38,721 nucleotides of DNA from an uncultured Clostridia bacterium. Lineage in GTDB: Bacteria > Bacillota > Clostridia > RUG12999. Numbering within the stretch: position 1 is the stretch's first letter; the number at the start of each line of letters is the position of its first letter. The DNA lies in assembly GCA_934792465.1 (NCBI GenBank), contig CAKVOK010000033.1, forward strand, positions 1 to 38,721. The letters are read 5' to 3'. A program made the position numbers and the translations under genes. Positions 1 to 7,013 of the stretch are shown here, one piece after another. The notes under the pieces were generated by a model that searched no databases, was not told the origin of the DNA, and was given only the letters and a program-made list of their open reading frames with translations.

Positions 1-107
1 TTAAGGTTGCGGTAGAAGAATACATTTATTATTACAATAACAATCGTTATCAAGAAAAACTTGGCTGTTTATCACCAATGGAGTATCATAATTCAAATGC
101 GGCATAA
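1..107 (+). CDS. IS3-family transposase OrfB, C-terminal 34 residues (partial at window edge)
   Basis: The frame starting at base 3 encodes 34 residues and stops at 105-107. It contains the typical end of the IS3 OrfB DDE integrase core: a YYNNNRYQEKLG-like run followed by L-S-P-M-E-Y. Catalytic residues lie upstream, outside the window, so intactness cannot be judged. The protein would catalyse cut-and-paste or copy-out movement of the element. Confidence 0.75.
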   Translation, partial: KVAVEEYIYYYNNNRYQEKLGCLSPMEYHNSNAA

Positions 108-143
108 GATATGCACTCCAACAAAAACACCGGAGTGCATATC
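108..143 (+). terminator. Hairpin after the IS3 transposase gene
   Basis: Arms at 108-119 and 132-143 are perfectly complementary over 12 bp around a 12-base loop, starting at the base after the transposase stop codon. A TTTTATTATTT stretch follows. This fits an intrinsic terminator inside the IS end. Confidence 0.6.
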
Positions 144-196
144 ATAAGGTTTTATTATTTACATTGTCTACTTTATGGGGTAGGGTTCAAACACTA

Positions 197-451
197 TTAT
201 TTTTTTCTTATTAAGTTTTTTAGTGCATCAACAACTAATCCATATCCTATCATTGTAATCATACTCAAAATATACCACAGGTAAGGAATCGAATTGATAA
301 CATTGCAAGCTTTGGAACTGCTTAAAGCATTTAAAATCGGATTCAATCCGATATACAAGCTGATATCATCAAATCCAACCAAATTTAAGATAATTCCAAT
401 AATACCAATAATAGCAAACCAAAATGTAAAAGATTTTATTATTTTTTTCAT
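197..451 (-). CDS. Small hydrophobic membrane protein, function unknown (84 aa)
   Basis: The protein has a basic N-terminus (MKKIIKSF), a first hydrophobic segment at about residues 8-27, a second at about 55-75, and a basic C-terminal tail ending RKK. This suggests two membrane helices with both ends inside. The start is supported by AAGGAG a few bases upstream and by a promoter at 495-523. I do not recognise the family. It lies between an IS end and a broken conjugation gene, so it may be accessory. Small two-helix proteins in such places can be immunity or toxin-like, but nothing in the sequence proves this. Confidence 0.6.
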   Translation of the reverse strand: MKKIIKSFTFWFAIIGIIGIILNLVGFDDISLYIGLNPILNALSSSKACNVINSIPYLWYILSMITMIGYGLVVDALKNLIRKK

Positions 452-494
452 TCAATTACACTCCTTATATAAAACTCAATTTACTGCTACTATG

Positions 495-523
495 ATTATA
501 TCATATATTGCCGATTAAAACAA
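495..523 (-). promoter_or_regulatory. Sigma-A-type promoter for the 84-aa membrane protein
   Basis: On the minus strand, TTGTTT (518-523) and TATAAT (495-500) are separated by 17 bases, about 45 bases upstream of the start codon at 451. The -10 is a perfect match and the -35 is weaker. Confidence 0.6.
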
Positions 524-585
524 TGATTTGACACACATTTCTCGCTTTTGCACAACGCTGCTTTTGAAATAAACATTGTGTATTA

Positions 586-896
586 TCAGCCTTCACCCGG
601 TTTGGTACTCATAATTTATATAGTTCCGTATCGGTCGGAAACTCATTGGTAAACGGCACAATGGAGCTGCCGACCTTTATAAGTCCCCGCCCTGCTCCGG
701 TGTTGGTGATGTAGCTCATCTGCGTATCGGATATGGATAAAAGCTCTGACAGGTCCTTTCTGTCCGATGGTGCTTGATTAAAGAGCAGCAAAAATTCGCT
801 GTTTGAGAACATATCCCTTGCTGTTGTATTCAAAAGGCACTCGGATATATTTTGTGTGATTCCCGTTAAAAGTCCGCAATGTTTTCTAAATCGTCT
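586..896 (-). pseudogene. Remnant of a VirB4-like conjugation ATPase (C-terminal fragment, frameshifted)
   Basis: The minus-strand frame is open from 896 and reads RKHCGLLTGITQN, then FSNSEFLLLFNQAPSDR, then ISDTQMSYITNTGAG, then VPFTNEFPTDTELYKL. This matches the C-terminal part of the VirB4/TraE-like ATPases of Gram-positive conjugative elements (the CD1110-like type). An in-frame TGA at 897-899 closes the upstream side. After YKL the frame stops at 609-611. If one base is assumed lost there, the next frame continues MSTKPGEG to a stop at 586-588, which is how such proteins normally end. The fragment therefore looks truncated at 5' and frameshifted near 3'. No other conjugation genes remain nearby. 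It cannot encode a working ATPase because both Walker motifs are missing. Confidence 0.75.
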
Positions 897-899
897 TCA

Positions 900-1055
900 A
901 CATTTCAATTGAAGAAAATTCATGCCGCAAACTTTCCGCAGCTCTTTATACGGTATTCACTCGGCGGCAAGCATCCGGGATTTCCGGTATACAGCCTTAT
1001 TCTGTTTATGTATGCGGTCATATCCGTAATTTTTATTGTCCGGATGTTCGGATAA
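900..1055 (+). other. Possible fragment of a membrane protein gene (unrecognised, about 50 aa open frame)
   Basis: This plus-strand frame ends at 1053-1055 with a strongly hydrophobic C-terminus (Y-S-L-I-L-F-M-Y-A-V-I-S-V-I-F-I-V) after a GGKHPG turn, which looks like a last transmembrane helix. An ATG at 879 is in frame, but it overlaps the VirB4 remnant on the other strand and has no good ribosome site. A truncated gene end within decayed mobile DNA is more likely than an intact small gene. I do not recognise the family. The stretch from 1056 to 1308 has no gene, only a 13-base tandem repeat and a terminator. Confidence 0.25.
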
Positions 1056-1120
1056 AATTTATTTGATTTTGACCGGAAGACGCTCGCATTTGGAGGGTCT
1101 GTCCTTATTTTTTAGCCACC

Positions 1121-1146
1121 TGTAGTGCGAAAATGTAGTGCGAAAA
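1121..1146. repeat. Tandem 13-base repeat
   Basis: TGTAGTGCGAAAA occurs twice back to back (1121-1133 and 1134-1146) in the gene-free stretch after the mobile debris. It may be a replication-slippage scar. No function is evident. Confidence 0.5.
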
Positions 1147-1192
1147 ATCAAGAGATAAAAAACAGCATACATATGCCATTTTTGGCTTAAAC

Positions 1193-1225
1193 AAAAGCTT
1201 CCGAGCAATAAATTCGGAAGCTTTT
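1193..1225. terminator. Strong hairpin terminator, probably ending the 2-oxoacid oxidoreductase operon
   Basis: Arms 1193-1204 and 1214-1225 form a 12-bp stem (AAAAGCTTCCGA with its complement) around a 9-base loop. T-rich tails occur on both strands, so it could act in both directions. It lies about 85 bases past the stop of the leftward acyl-CoA synthetase gene. Confidence 0.7.
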
Positions 1226-1308
1226 TGTTTATTTTCGAGGCAAACTCGGGTTATATCAGATTTTTGGGTGTTTGTCGACTCTATTTATATTATACCACTA
1301 CAATTTGA

Positions 1309-2985
1309 TTATTTGTATTTTTTCATGTCGTTGTCACGAATTTCAACACGTCTGATTTTTCCGCTGATTGTTTTCGGCAATTCTTTTACGAATTCCACGA
1401 TTCTCGGATATTTATACGGTGCGGTATTCGTTTTAACGTATGTCTGAAGCTCTTTTACAAGCTCGTCCGAACCATCGTAGCCTTTCTGAAGCACAACGGT
1501 AGCTTTTACGTTAAATCCTCTGACAGGGTCGGGAACGCCTGTTACGGCAACTTCAAGAACAGCCGGGTGTTCGAGCATTACGCTCTCAATCTCGAAAGGT
1601 CCGATTCTGTATCCCGATGATTTGATTACATCGTCATTTCTGCCTACGTATCTGAACTTGCCGAACTCATCACGGTATGCCGTGTCGCCCGTATGGTAAT
1701 ATCCGTCGTGCAATGCACGTGCGGTATCTTCCTTGCTCATGTTATATCCGCAGAAAAGGCCGATAGGCTTGTTTTCGATGCTTTCGGCAGCGATACAGAT
1801 TTCGCCCGTAGTACCTCTCTGACAATGATTGCCGTTGGCGTCAAGAATATGCACGTCGAATCCGGGAACGGAATAGCCGATTGCACCCGGAGTAGGTTTT
1901 GTCCACGGATAAAGCGTAGCGATTATAAGCGGTGTTTCCGTCTGACCGAATCCCTCGTATATTTCAAGACCGGTAGATTCTTTCCATTTGTTGAATATCT
2001 CCGGATTCAGCGCTTCGCCTGCCGTACAGCAGTGCTTAAGAGAGGATAAATCATATTTCGATACGTCGTTTTGCAGCATGAATCTGTACATTGTCGGCGG
2101 CACGCAGAATGTCGTAACCTTGTATTTTTCAAGTTTGGACAAAATATCGTCGCCGTGGAATTTATCGAAATCGTATACAAGTACGGCACTTTCGCCGAAC
2201 CACTGTCCGTAGAGCTTGCCCCACAGCGATTTAAGCCAGCCGGTATCGGAAATTGTGAAGTGCAGACCGCCGTCCACAACACGGTGCCAGAATACGCCTG
2301 TCATGATATGACCGAGCGGATAGCGATAATCGTGTGTGATTATCTTCGGATAGCCTGTTGTTCCCGATGAGAACGACATCAGCATTATATCCGTCACTTT
2401 TGTTTCAACACGTTCAAATTCCGTGCTTTCTTTTGCAAATTCTTCTTCAAAATCTATCCAGCCGTCTGCCTTTTTATGTTTTGTAACGAGTTTAAGCTTT
2501 ACTGTTTCGCACTGTGCGCTGCCCTCGTCGAAATCTTCTGTGCAAGTGCCGTCGCCCGTTATTACCACATAACCGATTTTGCCGGCGTTGCAGCGGTAAA
2601 CATAGTCTTTTGCCTTGAGCATGTTTGTTGCCTGAACGGCGATTGCACCGATTTTATGAAGTCCCAAAATACAGAACCAGAAGAAATAGCTTCTTTTAAG
2701 TACGAGCAGAACTCTGTCGCCTTTCTTTACGCCGAGATGCGTAAAGTAGTTTGCGGCTCTGTTCGATTCAAGCATCATATCTCTGAATGTGAAGCGTTTC
2801 TCTTCGCCCTCGTTTGATACCCATATCATAGCGAGTTTATCCGGTTTTGTTTTTCCGAGTTCATCTATTACGTCGTATGCAAAATTGAAATTGTATTTGA
2901 ATGTTAATTTGTAATTTTGTTGGGCGTCTTCGAGAGATTTGAAATCATCTCTGTTTCTCCCTGTGAATTTTTCATATATAGTCAT
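1309..2985 (-). CDS. AMP-forming acyl-CoA synthetase (acetyl/medium- or branched-chain acid type)
   Basis: This is a 558-residue ANL-superfamily enzyme that would activate a carboxylic acid with ATP and CoA to an acyl-CoA. Motifs are complete: the phosphate-binding loop SFSSGTTGYPK (about 204-214), YEGFGQTET (343-351), YHTGD (430-434), the hinge region GRNDDVIKSSGYR (448-460), and the C-terminal lysine of PKTISGK at K543. Length and layout resemble the ACSM or medium-chain acyl-CoA ligase group. The start is set by GGAGGGG upstream. It is the last gene of the operon after the oxidoreductase subunits and the cupin regulator. From that context the substrate is inferred to be a branched-chain acid such as isobutyrate or 2-methylbutyrate. 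Acetate or aryl acids remain possible. Confidence 0.88.
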   Translation of the reverse strand: MTIYEKFTGRNRDDFKSLEDAQQNYKLTFKYNFNFAYDVIDELGKTKPDKLAMIWVSNEGEEKRFTFRDMMLESNRAANYFTHLGVKKGDRVLLVLKRSYFFWFCILGLHKIGAIAVQATNMLKAKDYVYRCNAGKIGYVVITGDGTCTEDFDEGSAQCETVKLKLVTKHKKADGWIDFEEEFAKESTEFERVETKVTDIMLMSFSSGTTGYPKIITHDYRYPLGHIMTGVFWHRVVDGGLHFTISDTGWLKSLWGKLYGQWFGESAVLVYDFDKFHGDDILSKLEKYKVTTFCVPPTMYRFMLQNDVSKYDLSSLKHCCTAGEALNPEIFNKWKESTGLEIYEGFGQTETPLIIATLYPWTKPTPGAIGYSVPGFDVHILDANGNHCQRGTTGEICIAAESIENKPIGLFCGYNMSKEDTARALHDGYYHTGDTAYRDEFGKFRYVGRNDDVIKSSGYRIGPFEIESVMLEHPAVLEVAVTGVPDPVRGFNVKATVVLQKGYDGSDELVKELQTYVKTNTAPYKYPRIVEFVKELPKTISGKIRRVEIRDNDMKKYK

Positions 2986-3000
2986 TTGAAGCCCCTCCGA

Positions 3001-3552
3001 TTACTTAATAACAACAGCAATAAATGATGCCGGTTCGTTTCCGATTGCCTTTTCCGCATGAGGTACGGACGAATCGAAATATACGCTGTCGCCCGGCTCA
3101 AGCTCATAAGATATATCGCCGATAAAGAATTTCATTTTACCGGAAATCATGTAGTTAAATTCCTGTCCTTCGTGACCGTGGAGCGTAGGTGTATTATCGC
3201 TTGGGTCAACCGTTACGAGAAAAGGTTCTGCCTTTTTCGACCTAAAAGTGTATGCCAGATGTCTGTAATCATATGCCTTGTTTCTTGTAACCTCATATCC
3301 GTGACCTGCTTTTACAACGCAGCAGGTCGAAAGAGTCGGAGAATCTCCGCTCATTATATCAAGCACGTCAACGTTGAATATCTGCGCCGCATTGTATAAA
3401 AAGCTGAACGAAAAATCATTTTTTCCGTTTTCGTAAGCGACATACTCTTCTTCGCTTATTCCGAGTTTTTCCGCCATTTCTTTTGTCGATATGTCAAAAA
3501 TTTCTCTGAGTGCGGCAAGACGTGTTCCTATTTCACGCAGCTGTTCTGTCAT
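3001..3552 (-). CDS. XRE-family transcriptional regulator with C-terminal cupin domain
   Basis: This 183-residue protein has an N-terminal helix-turn-helix of the lambda-repressor type at about residues 8-60 (STKEMAEKLGISEEEY). A cupin_2 barrel follows at about 110-178, with HGHEGQEFNYMISG and a PGDSVYFDSSVPHA segment carrying the usual metal- or ligand-binding histidines. Such proteins sense a small molecule through the cupin and control neighbouring metabolic genes. It lies between the oxidoreductase gamma gene and the acyl-CoA synthetase, 15 bases from the latter, with a strong AGGAGG. A role in controlling this operon or a related regulon is inferred from that position. The ligand is unknown. 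Confidence 0.85.
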   Translation of the reverse strand: MTEQLREIGTRLAALREIFDISTKEMAEKLGISEEEYVAYENGKNDFSFSFLYNAAQIFNVDVLDIMSGDSPTLSTCCVVKAGHGYEVTRNKAYDYRHLAYTFRSKKAEPFLVTVDPSDNTPTLHGHEGQEFNYMISGKMKFFIGDISYELEPGDSVYFDSSVPHAEKAIGNEPASFIAVVIK

Positions 3553-3573
3553 TGTTGCGTCCTCCTGTCCTAA

Positions 3574-4104
3574 TTAATAATTATATCCGAGTTCGACTGC
3601 TTTCATGTTAAGGTCGAACAGATTTTGTTTCTTTGCCGATACGATTTTTTTCATTGCGCCTTCGACAAATTCGTAAGGTACGGCATTGCTCTTTTTGAGC
3701 ATATGACCAATCATAATCATGTTTGCAAGACCGTTCAGACCTTCATCGGAAGCCATTTTCGTTGCCGGTATATAGTATGCTTCGACATCATCTCGTTCAA
3801 CTTTTTTCTCGATAAGCGAGCTGTCTACGAAAATCTGACCGCCGGAAACCGTTTCGTTTTCGTATTTTTCAAGTGACGGCGCATTCATTGCGATTAAAAT
3901 ATCCGGATTGGAAACTATCGGCGAACCGATTTTTTCTTCACTGAGAATGATGCTGCAGTTTGCGGTACCTCCGCGCATTTCGGGACCGTACGACGGAAGC
4001 CAGCTTACGTTTATATCCTGCAAAAGTCCTGCGCTTGCGAGAAATTTCCCCGAAAACAGGATTCCCTGACCGCCGAATCCGGCAATAAGAATTTGTTTGC
4101 TCAT
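3574..4104 (-). CDS. 2-oxoacid:ferredoxin oxidoreductase, gamma subunit
   Basis: This 176-residue protein is the full length of the POR gamma domain, which binds CoA in the complex. The family signature GFGGQGILFSGK is at residues 9-20, followed by the PSYGPEMRGGTANC stretch that is nearly invariant in gamma subunits. It is 2 bases from the beta gene and part of the alpha-beta-gamma-delta set. The cytoplasmic complex interconverts a 2-oxoacid plus CoA with acyl-CoA plus CO2, using ferredoxin as the electron carrier. Confidence 0.9.
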   Translation of the reverse strand: MSKQILIAGFGGQGILFSGKFLASAGLLQDINVSWLPSYGPEMRGGTANCSIILSEEKIGSPIVSNPDILIAMNAPSLEKYENETVSGGQIFVDSSLIEKKVERDDVEAYYIPATKMASDEGLNGLANMIMIGHMLKKSNAVPYEFVEGAMKKIVSAKKQNLFDLNMKAVELGYNY

Positions 4105-4106
4105 AA

Positions 4107-4847
4107 TTATTCTGCCCCCTTATCTTTGTAAACGCCGAGAGGATAATAAGGAATCATCTTATCGTCAACCCATTTGAGCGCTTCGTCCGGCGATACGCCC
4201 CAGTTTGTCGGGCAAGTGGAAACCACCTCGACAAGCGAGAAGCCTTTGCCGTCTATCTGATTCTGAAAAGCCTTTTTGATTGCGGCTTTTGCTTTTTTTA
4301 TGTTTTTGACGTTGTTTACGGCAACTCTTTCAAGGTAGTATGCTCCGTCTACCTGCGAAAGCATTTCGCATACCTTAACCGGGTAGCCTGCGATTTCAAC
4401 GTCACGTCCGTATGGCGATGTCTGCGTTACCTGACCGGGAAGAGTTGTCGGGGCCATCTGTCCGCCCGTCATGCCGTATATTGCGTTGTTTACGAATATA
4501 ACGGTTATGTTTTCGCCTCTTGCGGCGGAATGAACCGTTTCGGCAGTACCGATTGCGGCAAGGTCGCCGTCACCCTGATATGTGAATACGATATTGTTTT
4601 TATCCGAACGTTTTACACCTGTTGCAACGGCAGGTGCTCTGCCGTGTGCAGCCTGAACCATATCACAGGCAAAATAATTATAAGAAAATACCGAACATCC
4701 TACGGAAGCAACGCCTATTGTACGTCCTTCGATTCCGAGTTCATCAATTGCCTCGGCAACAAGTCTGTGGATAATTCCGTGCGTACAGCCGGGGCAGTAA
4801 TGCAGCGGAGCATCGGTCAATGCTTTTGGTTTTTCAAAAACTTTCAT
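4107..4847 (-). CDS. 2-oxoacid:ferredoxin oxidoreductase, beta subunit (thiamine diphosphate-binding)
   Basis: This 246-residue subunit carries the CPGC motif (C18, C21), the HGRAPAVATGVKR segment, and the thiamine diphosphate motif GDGD at 92-95 closing with NN at 120-121 and IYGMTGGQ. It forms the catalytic site with the alpha subunit and holds the cofactor. Its start codon overlaps the alpha-subunit stop. Sequence style and length fit the branched-chain (VOR) or 2-oxoglutarate (KOR) types rather than the larger pyruvate enzymes. Confidence 0.9.
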   Translation of the reverse strand: MKVFEKPKALTDAPLHYCPGCTHGIIHRLVAEAIDELGIEGRTIGVASVGCSVFSYNYFACDMVQAAHGRAPAVATGVKRSDKNNIVFTYQGDGDLAAIGTAETVHSAARGENITVIFVNNAIYGMTGGQMAPTTLPGQVTQTSPYGRDVEIAGYPVKVCEMLSQVDGAYYLERVAVNNVKNIKKAKAAIKKAFQNQIDGKGFSLVEVVSTCPTNWGVSPDEALKWVDDKMIPYYPLGVYKDKGAE

Positions 4848-5908
4848 TATCTTGCACCTCCTAAAGTATCTGCTTCTTTAATTTTTGCAAGAACGTCTTT
4901 TGTTGTCGGAATCATGCCGCCGGCTCTGTTGCACAAAAGCACAGGCTTCTTGCAGCGAGTTGCAAGCTCGACGTCCTCAATCATCTGACCCATCGAAAGC
5001 TCAACGGAAACAAATGCCTTAACTTTGTCGGCAGCTTCCAAAAGAACCTTTTTCGGGAACGGCCATAATGTGATAGGTCTTATCATACCTACTTTGATTC
5101 CCTGTTTTCTTGCTTCGTCTATAGCGTTCTGAGATACCCTTGCGGCAACACCGAACGCAACTATACAAACTTCGGCGTCCTCCATTTTGTATTCTTCATA
5201 CATAACTTCCGTTTCAGCTATTTTGTTGTATCTCTCATATCTCTTGAAATTCTCGATTTCGAGTTCTTCCGGTTTTAAGAACAGTGAGTTTACGATGTTG
5301 TGTTTTCTTTTGCCCTGCGTTCCCGTGAGCGCCCATGGCTTGTCATATTGCTTAACTTCTCCCATATCCAGGCTCACCGGTTCCATCATCTGACCCATTG
5401 TGCCGTCGGCGAGAATCATTGTCGTCATTCTGTATTTATCCGCAAGGTCGAAACCTTTGAACGTCAGGCTTACCATTTCCTGAACGGAATCCGGAGCGAG
5501 TACAATCATGTGGAAATCTCCGTGACCCGCGCCCCTTGTAGCATGGAAATAATCCGACTGCGAAGGCTGAATACCGCCGAGCCCCGGGCCGCCTCTCTGC
5601 ACGTTTACAACGAGTGCCGGCAAATCACAGCCCGCAAGATACGAAAGACCTTCGCTCTTCAGTGAGATTCCGGGGCTTGAACTTGAAGTCATTACCCTTT
5701 TTCCTGTTGAAGAAACTCCGATTACCATGTTGATTGCGGCAATTTCGCTCTCTGCCTGCAAGAATACACCGCCTATTTTCGGCATTCTTTTTGCCATATA
5801 TGCGGCAACCTCCGTCTGAGGTGTTATAGGATATCCGAAATAATGGTGACAGCCTGCCATTATAGCGGCTTCCGCCAATGCTTCGTTACCTTTCATCAAA
5901 ACTTTCAT
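4847..5908 (-). CDS. vorB: 2-oxoacid:ferredoxin oxidoreductase, alpha subunit (3-methyl-2-oxobutanoate type)
   Basis: This 353-residue subunit has the pyrimidine-binding domain with YPITPQTE near residue 26 and the QAESEIAAINMVIG segment that positions the thiamine cofactor. The glycine-rich RGGPGLGG stretch follows. A C-terminal transketolase-like domain completes it (VAFGVAARVSQNAIDEARKQ). The protein most resembles subunits annotated VorB, which act on 2-oxoacids from valine, leucine and isoleucine. Substrate range cannot be proven from motifs; 2-oxoglutarate is the main alternative. It follows the ferredoxin gene by 15 bases with a strong AGGAGG. Confidence 0.85.
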   Translation of the reverse strand: MKVLMKGNEALAEAAIMAGCHHYFGYPITPQTEVAAYMAKRMPKIGGVFLQAESEIAAINMVIGVSSTGKRVMTSSSSPGISLKSEGLSYLAGCDLPALVVNVQRGGPGLGGIQPSQSDYFHATRGAGHGDFHMIVLAPDSVQEMVSLTFKGFDLADKYRMTTMILADGTMGQMMEPVSLDMGEVKQYDKPWALTGTQGKRKHNIVNSLFLKPEELEIENFKRYERYNKIAETEVMYEEYKMEDAEVCIVAFGVAARVSQNAIDEARKQGIKVGMIRPITLWPFPKKVLLEAADKVKAFVSVELSMGQMIEDVELATRCKKPVLLCNRAGGMIPTTKDVLAKIKEADTLGGAR

Positions 5909-5923
5909 TTAGACCATCCTCCT

Positions 5924-6121
5924 TTATTTTTCAACCGTAATTACACAATCGGGACACATAGTTGCGCAGAACGCACAGCTGATGCACTTTTCAGGCTCTG
6001 TTATTCCTGCCGGATGATAGCCTTTTGCATTCAGCTTATCCGTGAGGACAATAATTTTTTTCGGACATGCGCCTACGCAGAGTCCGCAGCCTTTACATAA
6101 ATTTTCATTGAAAATAACCAT
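5924..6121 (-). CDS. 2x[4Fe-4S] ferredoxin, delta subunit of the 2-oxoacid oxidoreductase
   Basis: This 65-residue protein has two classical cluster motifs: C9-x2-C12-x2-C15-x3-C19-P and C46-x2-C49-x2-C52-x3-C56-P. It carries electrons between the thiamine subunit and free ferredoxin. It is the second gene of the operon, 2 bases after the P-loop ATPase stop, and has AGGAGGAG before its start. The order delta-alpha-beta-gamma is typical of four-subunit VOR/KOR operons. Confidence 0.9.
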   Translation of the reverse strand: MVIFNENLCKGCGLCVGACPKKIIVLTDKLNAKGYHPAGITEPEKCISCAFCATMCPDCVITVEK

Positions 6122-6123
6122 AA

Positions 6124-6792
6124 CTACTCCTCCTTATTCCACATCTGCCTGACATAAATATTAATAGGCATTAAATTTTTAACATCTTTTAGGTTTTCGG
6201 CAGTGTCCGCCGTGACGGACGTTGCATATATATTAAGACCCGTAAGCCTCGATACCTCGTTTGCATATTCAAAAGAGCTTCTTATATCGCTCTCCGTTGT
6301 TTCGTCGCCGAGATTGGAATTGTTCACAATTCCCGTGAATTTCATTCCGGCGGCATTTTCTATTTCCCGCATAACCTCTGCCGTGAGCTGCGGCGTTGCC
6401 GTCAGCGGACGGAATTTATTTATGACGAAAAGCATTTCGTAGTTGTTTTCTTCTTTAATCTTGTCGGAAAATCTTCCGAGTGCGAGAGCACCCCGGTCGT
6501 CGCCGCCAACGTCTATTACGGCATAGCTTTCTTTGTCGTCCGTAACGGCGTAGCTTTGCGCCGATATTGCCGGCACGTCAACGTTTGAATTGGCATAATC
6601 CGAAGAAATGAGCCTTATTCCGAGATTTTCAAGAAGCTTTTCGCTGTCTTTTGTACGGAAATACGGATTTACTATATCAAGATCCGCAATCATAACCTTA
6701 TCTTTGCTTTTTTTTAAGTTTATCGCATAGTTCACGGCGATGTTGGTTTTTCCGCTGCCGTAGTGACCGGCGAATATTGTTATTCGTTTCAT
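6124..6792 (-). CDS. P-loop ATPase of the CobQ/MinD/ParA superfamily, conserved partner of the oxidoreductase operon (role unknown)
   Basis: This 222-residue protein starts with a Walker A motif, GHYGSGKTN, at about residues 9-17, followed by switch-type VMIADLDIVNPYFRT (Walker A-prime) and YAVIDVGGDDRG. The fold is that of SIMIBI ATPases. The signature lysine of ParA/MinD/Mrp proteins (KGGxGK) is replaced by histidine, so ParA-like nucleotide sandwich dimers are not expected by this motif. It is the first gene after the leader terminator and belongs to the operon. A role in cofactor or cluster delivery or assembly of the oxidoreductase is possible but is inference only. Confidence 0.75.
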   Translation of the reverse strand: MKRITIFAGHYGSGKTNIAVNYAINLKKSKDKVMIADLDIVNPYFRTKDSEKLLENLGIRLISSDYANSNVDVPAISAQSYAVTDDKESYAVIDVGGDDRGALALGRFSDKIKEENNYEMLFVINKFRPLTATPQLTAEVMREIENAAGMKFTGIVNNSNLGDETTESDIRSSFEYANEVSRLTGLNIYATSVTADTAENLKDVKNLMPINIYVRQMWNKEE

Positions 6793-6805
6793 ATCTGCTC
6801 ACCTC

Positions 6806-6837
6806 AAAAAAAATTGCGGCATGAACTTTCAGCCGCA
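6806..6837 (-). terminator. Intrinsic terminator in the operon leader (attenuator)
   Basis: Read on the minus strand, TGCGGC (6832-6837) pairs with GCCGCA (6815-6820) across an 11-base loop. Eight consecutive T follow at 6806-6813. It lies between the leader ORF and the first structural gene, whose start is at 6792, so read-through is needed for operon expression. Confidence 0.8.
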
Positions 6838-6838
6838 T

Positions 6839-6856
6839 TTTCCGCACAGGCGGAAA
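6839..6856 (-). promoter_or_regulatory. Leader hairpin directly before the attenuator terminator
   Basis: A 7-bp stem (6839-6845 with 6850-6856, 4-base loop) lies 2 bases from the terminator stem. Its CCGC arm is also complementary to the GCGG of the terminator's first arm, so the two structures can compete. This is what an antiterminator switch needs, but the folding is inferred by eye. Confidence 0.5.
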
Positions 6857-6878
6857 TAAAATCCCACGACCAAAAGCA

Positions 6879-6950
6879 CTATGCGTTACCTATGACGGTA
6901 ATAATAGTGCTGAGTATTATGTTAATAAGATTAAAATTATACTCTTTCAT
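6879..6950 (-). CDS. Branched-chain-rich leader peptide (23 aa), probable attenuation peptide
   Basis: A short ORF begins with ATG at 6950, has AAGGAG 9 bases upstream, and stops with TAG at 6879-6881. Its 23 residues are M-K-E-Y-N-F-N-L-I-N, then I-I-L-S-T-I-I-T-V-I-G-N-A. Nine of 23 residues are Ile, Leu or Val, and six are Ile. It lies between the operon promoter (7014-7042) and an intrinsic terminator (6806-6837). The neighbouring operon acts on branched-chain acyl-CoA and 2-oxoacids. The simplest reading is a leader peptide whose translation reports charged branched-chain tRNAs. A small hydrophobic membrane peptide is the alternative. Confidence 0.65.
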   Translation of the reverse strand: MKEYNFNLINIILSTIITVIGNA

Positions 6951-6980
6951 GGTAGGAATCTCCTTTTTGTAAAAATACCT

Positions 6981-6995
6981 GCGGCTGCCTGCCGC
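6981..6995 (-). promoter_or_regulatory. Early leader hairpin with arms matching the terminator arms
   Basis: GCGGC (6981-6985) and GCCGC (6991-6995) form a 5-bp stem with a 5-base loop, upstream of the leader ORF in the transcript. The same GCGGC/GCCGC pair is used in the terminator at 6815-6837, so the arms of one structure can pair with the arms of the other. Its place in the switch is inference. Confidence 0.4.
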
Positions 6996-7013
6996 CAAAC
7001 TCGGTATACATTA

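Larger units (their letters stand above)
1..189 (+). mobile_element. Right end of an IS3-family insertion sequence (left part outside window)
   Basis: The window opens inside the transposase reading frame. The frame is followed by a 12-bp hairpin and then by a sequence beginning TGTCTA at 165 and ending TTCA at 189. That end resembles the terminal inverted repeat of IS3-family elements of the IS150 type, which end in CA. The left end and the target duplication cannot be tested here. Position 189 as the IS boundary is inferred from the terminal dinucleotide. Confidence 0.65.

Noticed and set aside
879..1055. Intact small gene from ATG 879
   Set aside because: The start overlaps the VirB4 remnant on the other strand and lacks a ribosome site. 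Only the part after about 900 may be a gene fragment.
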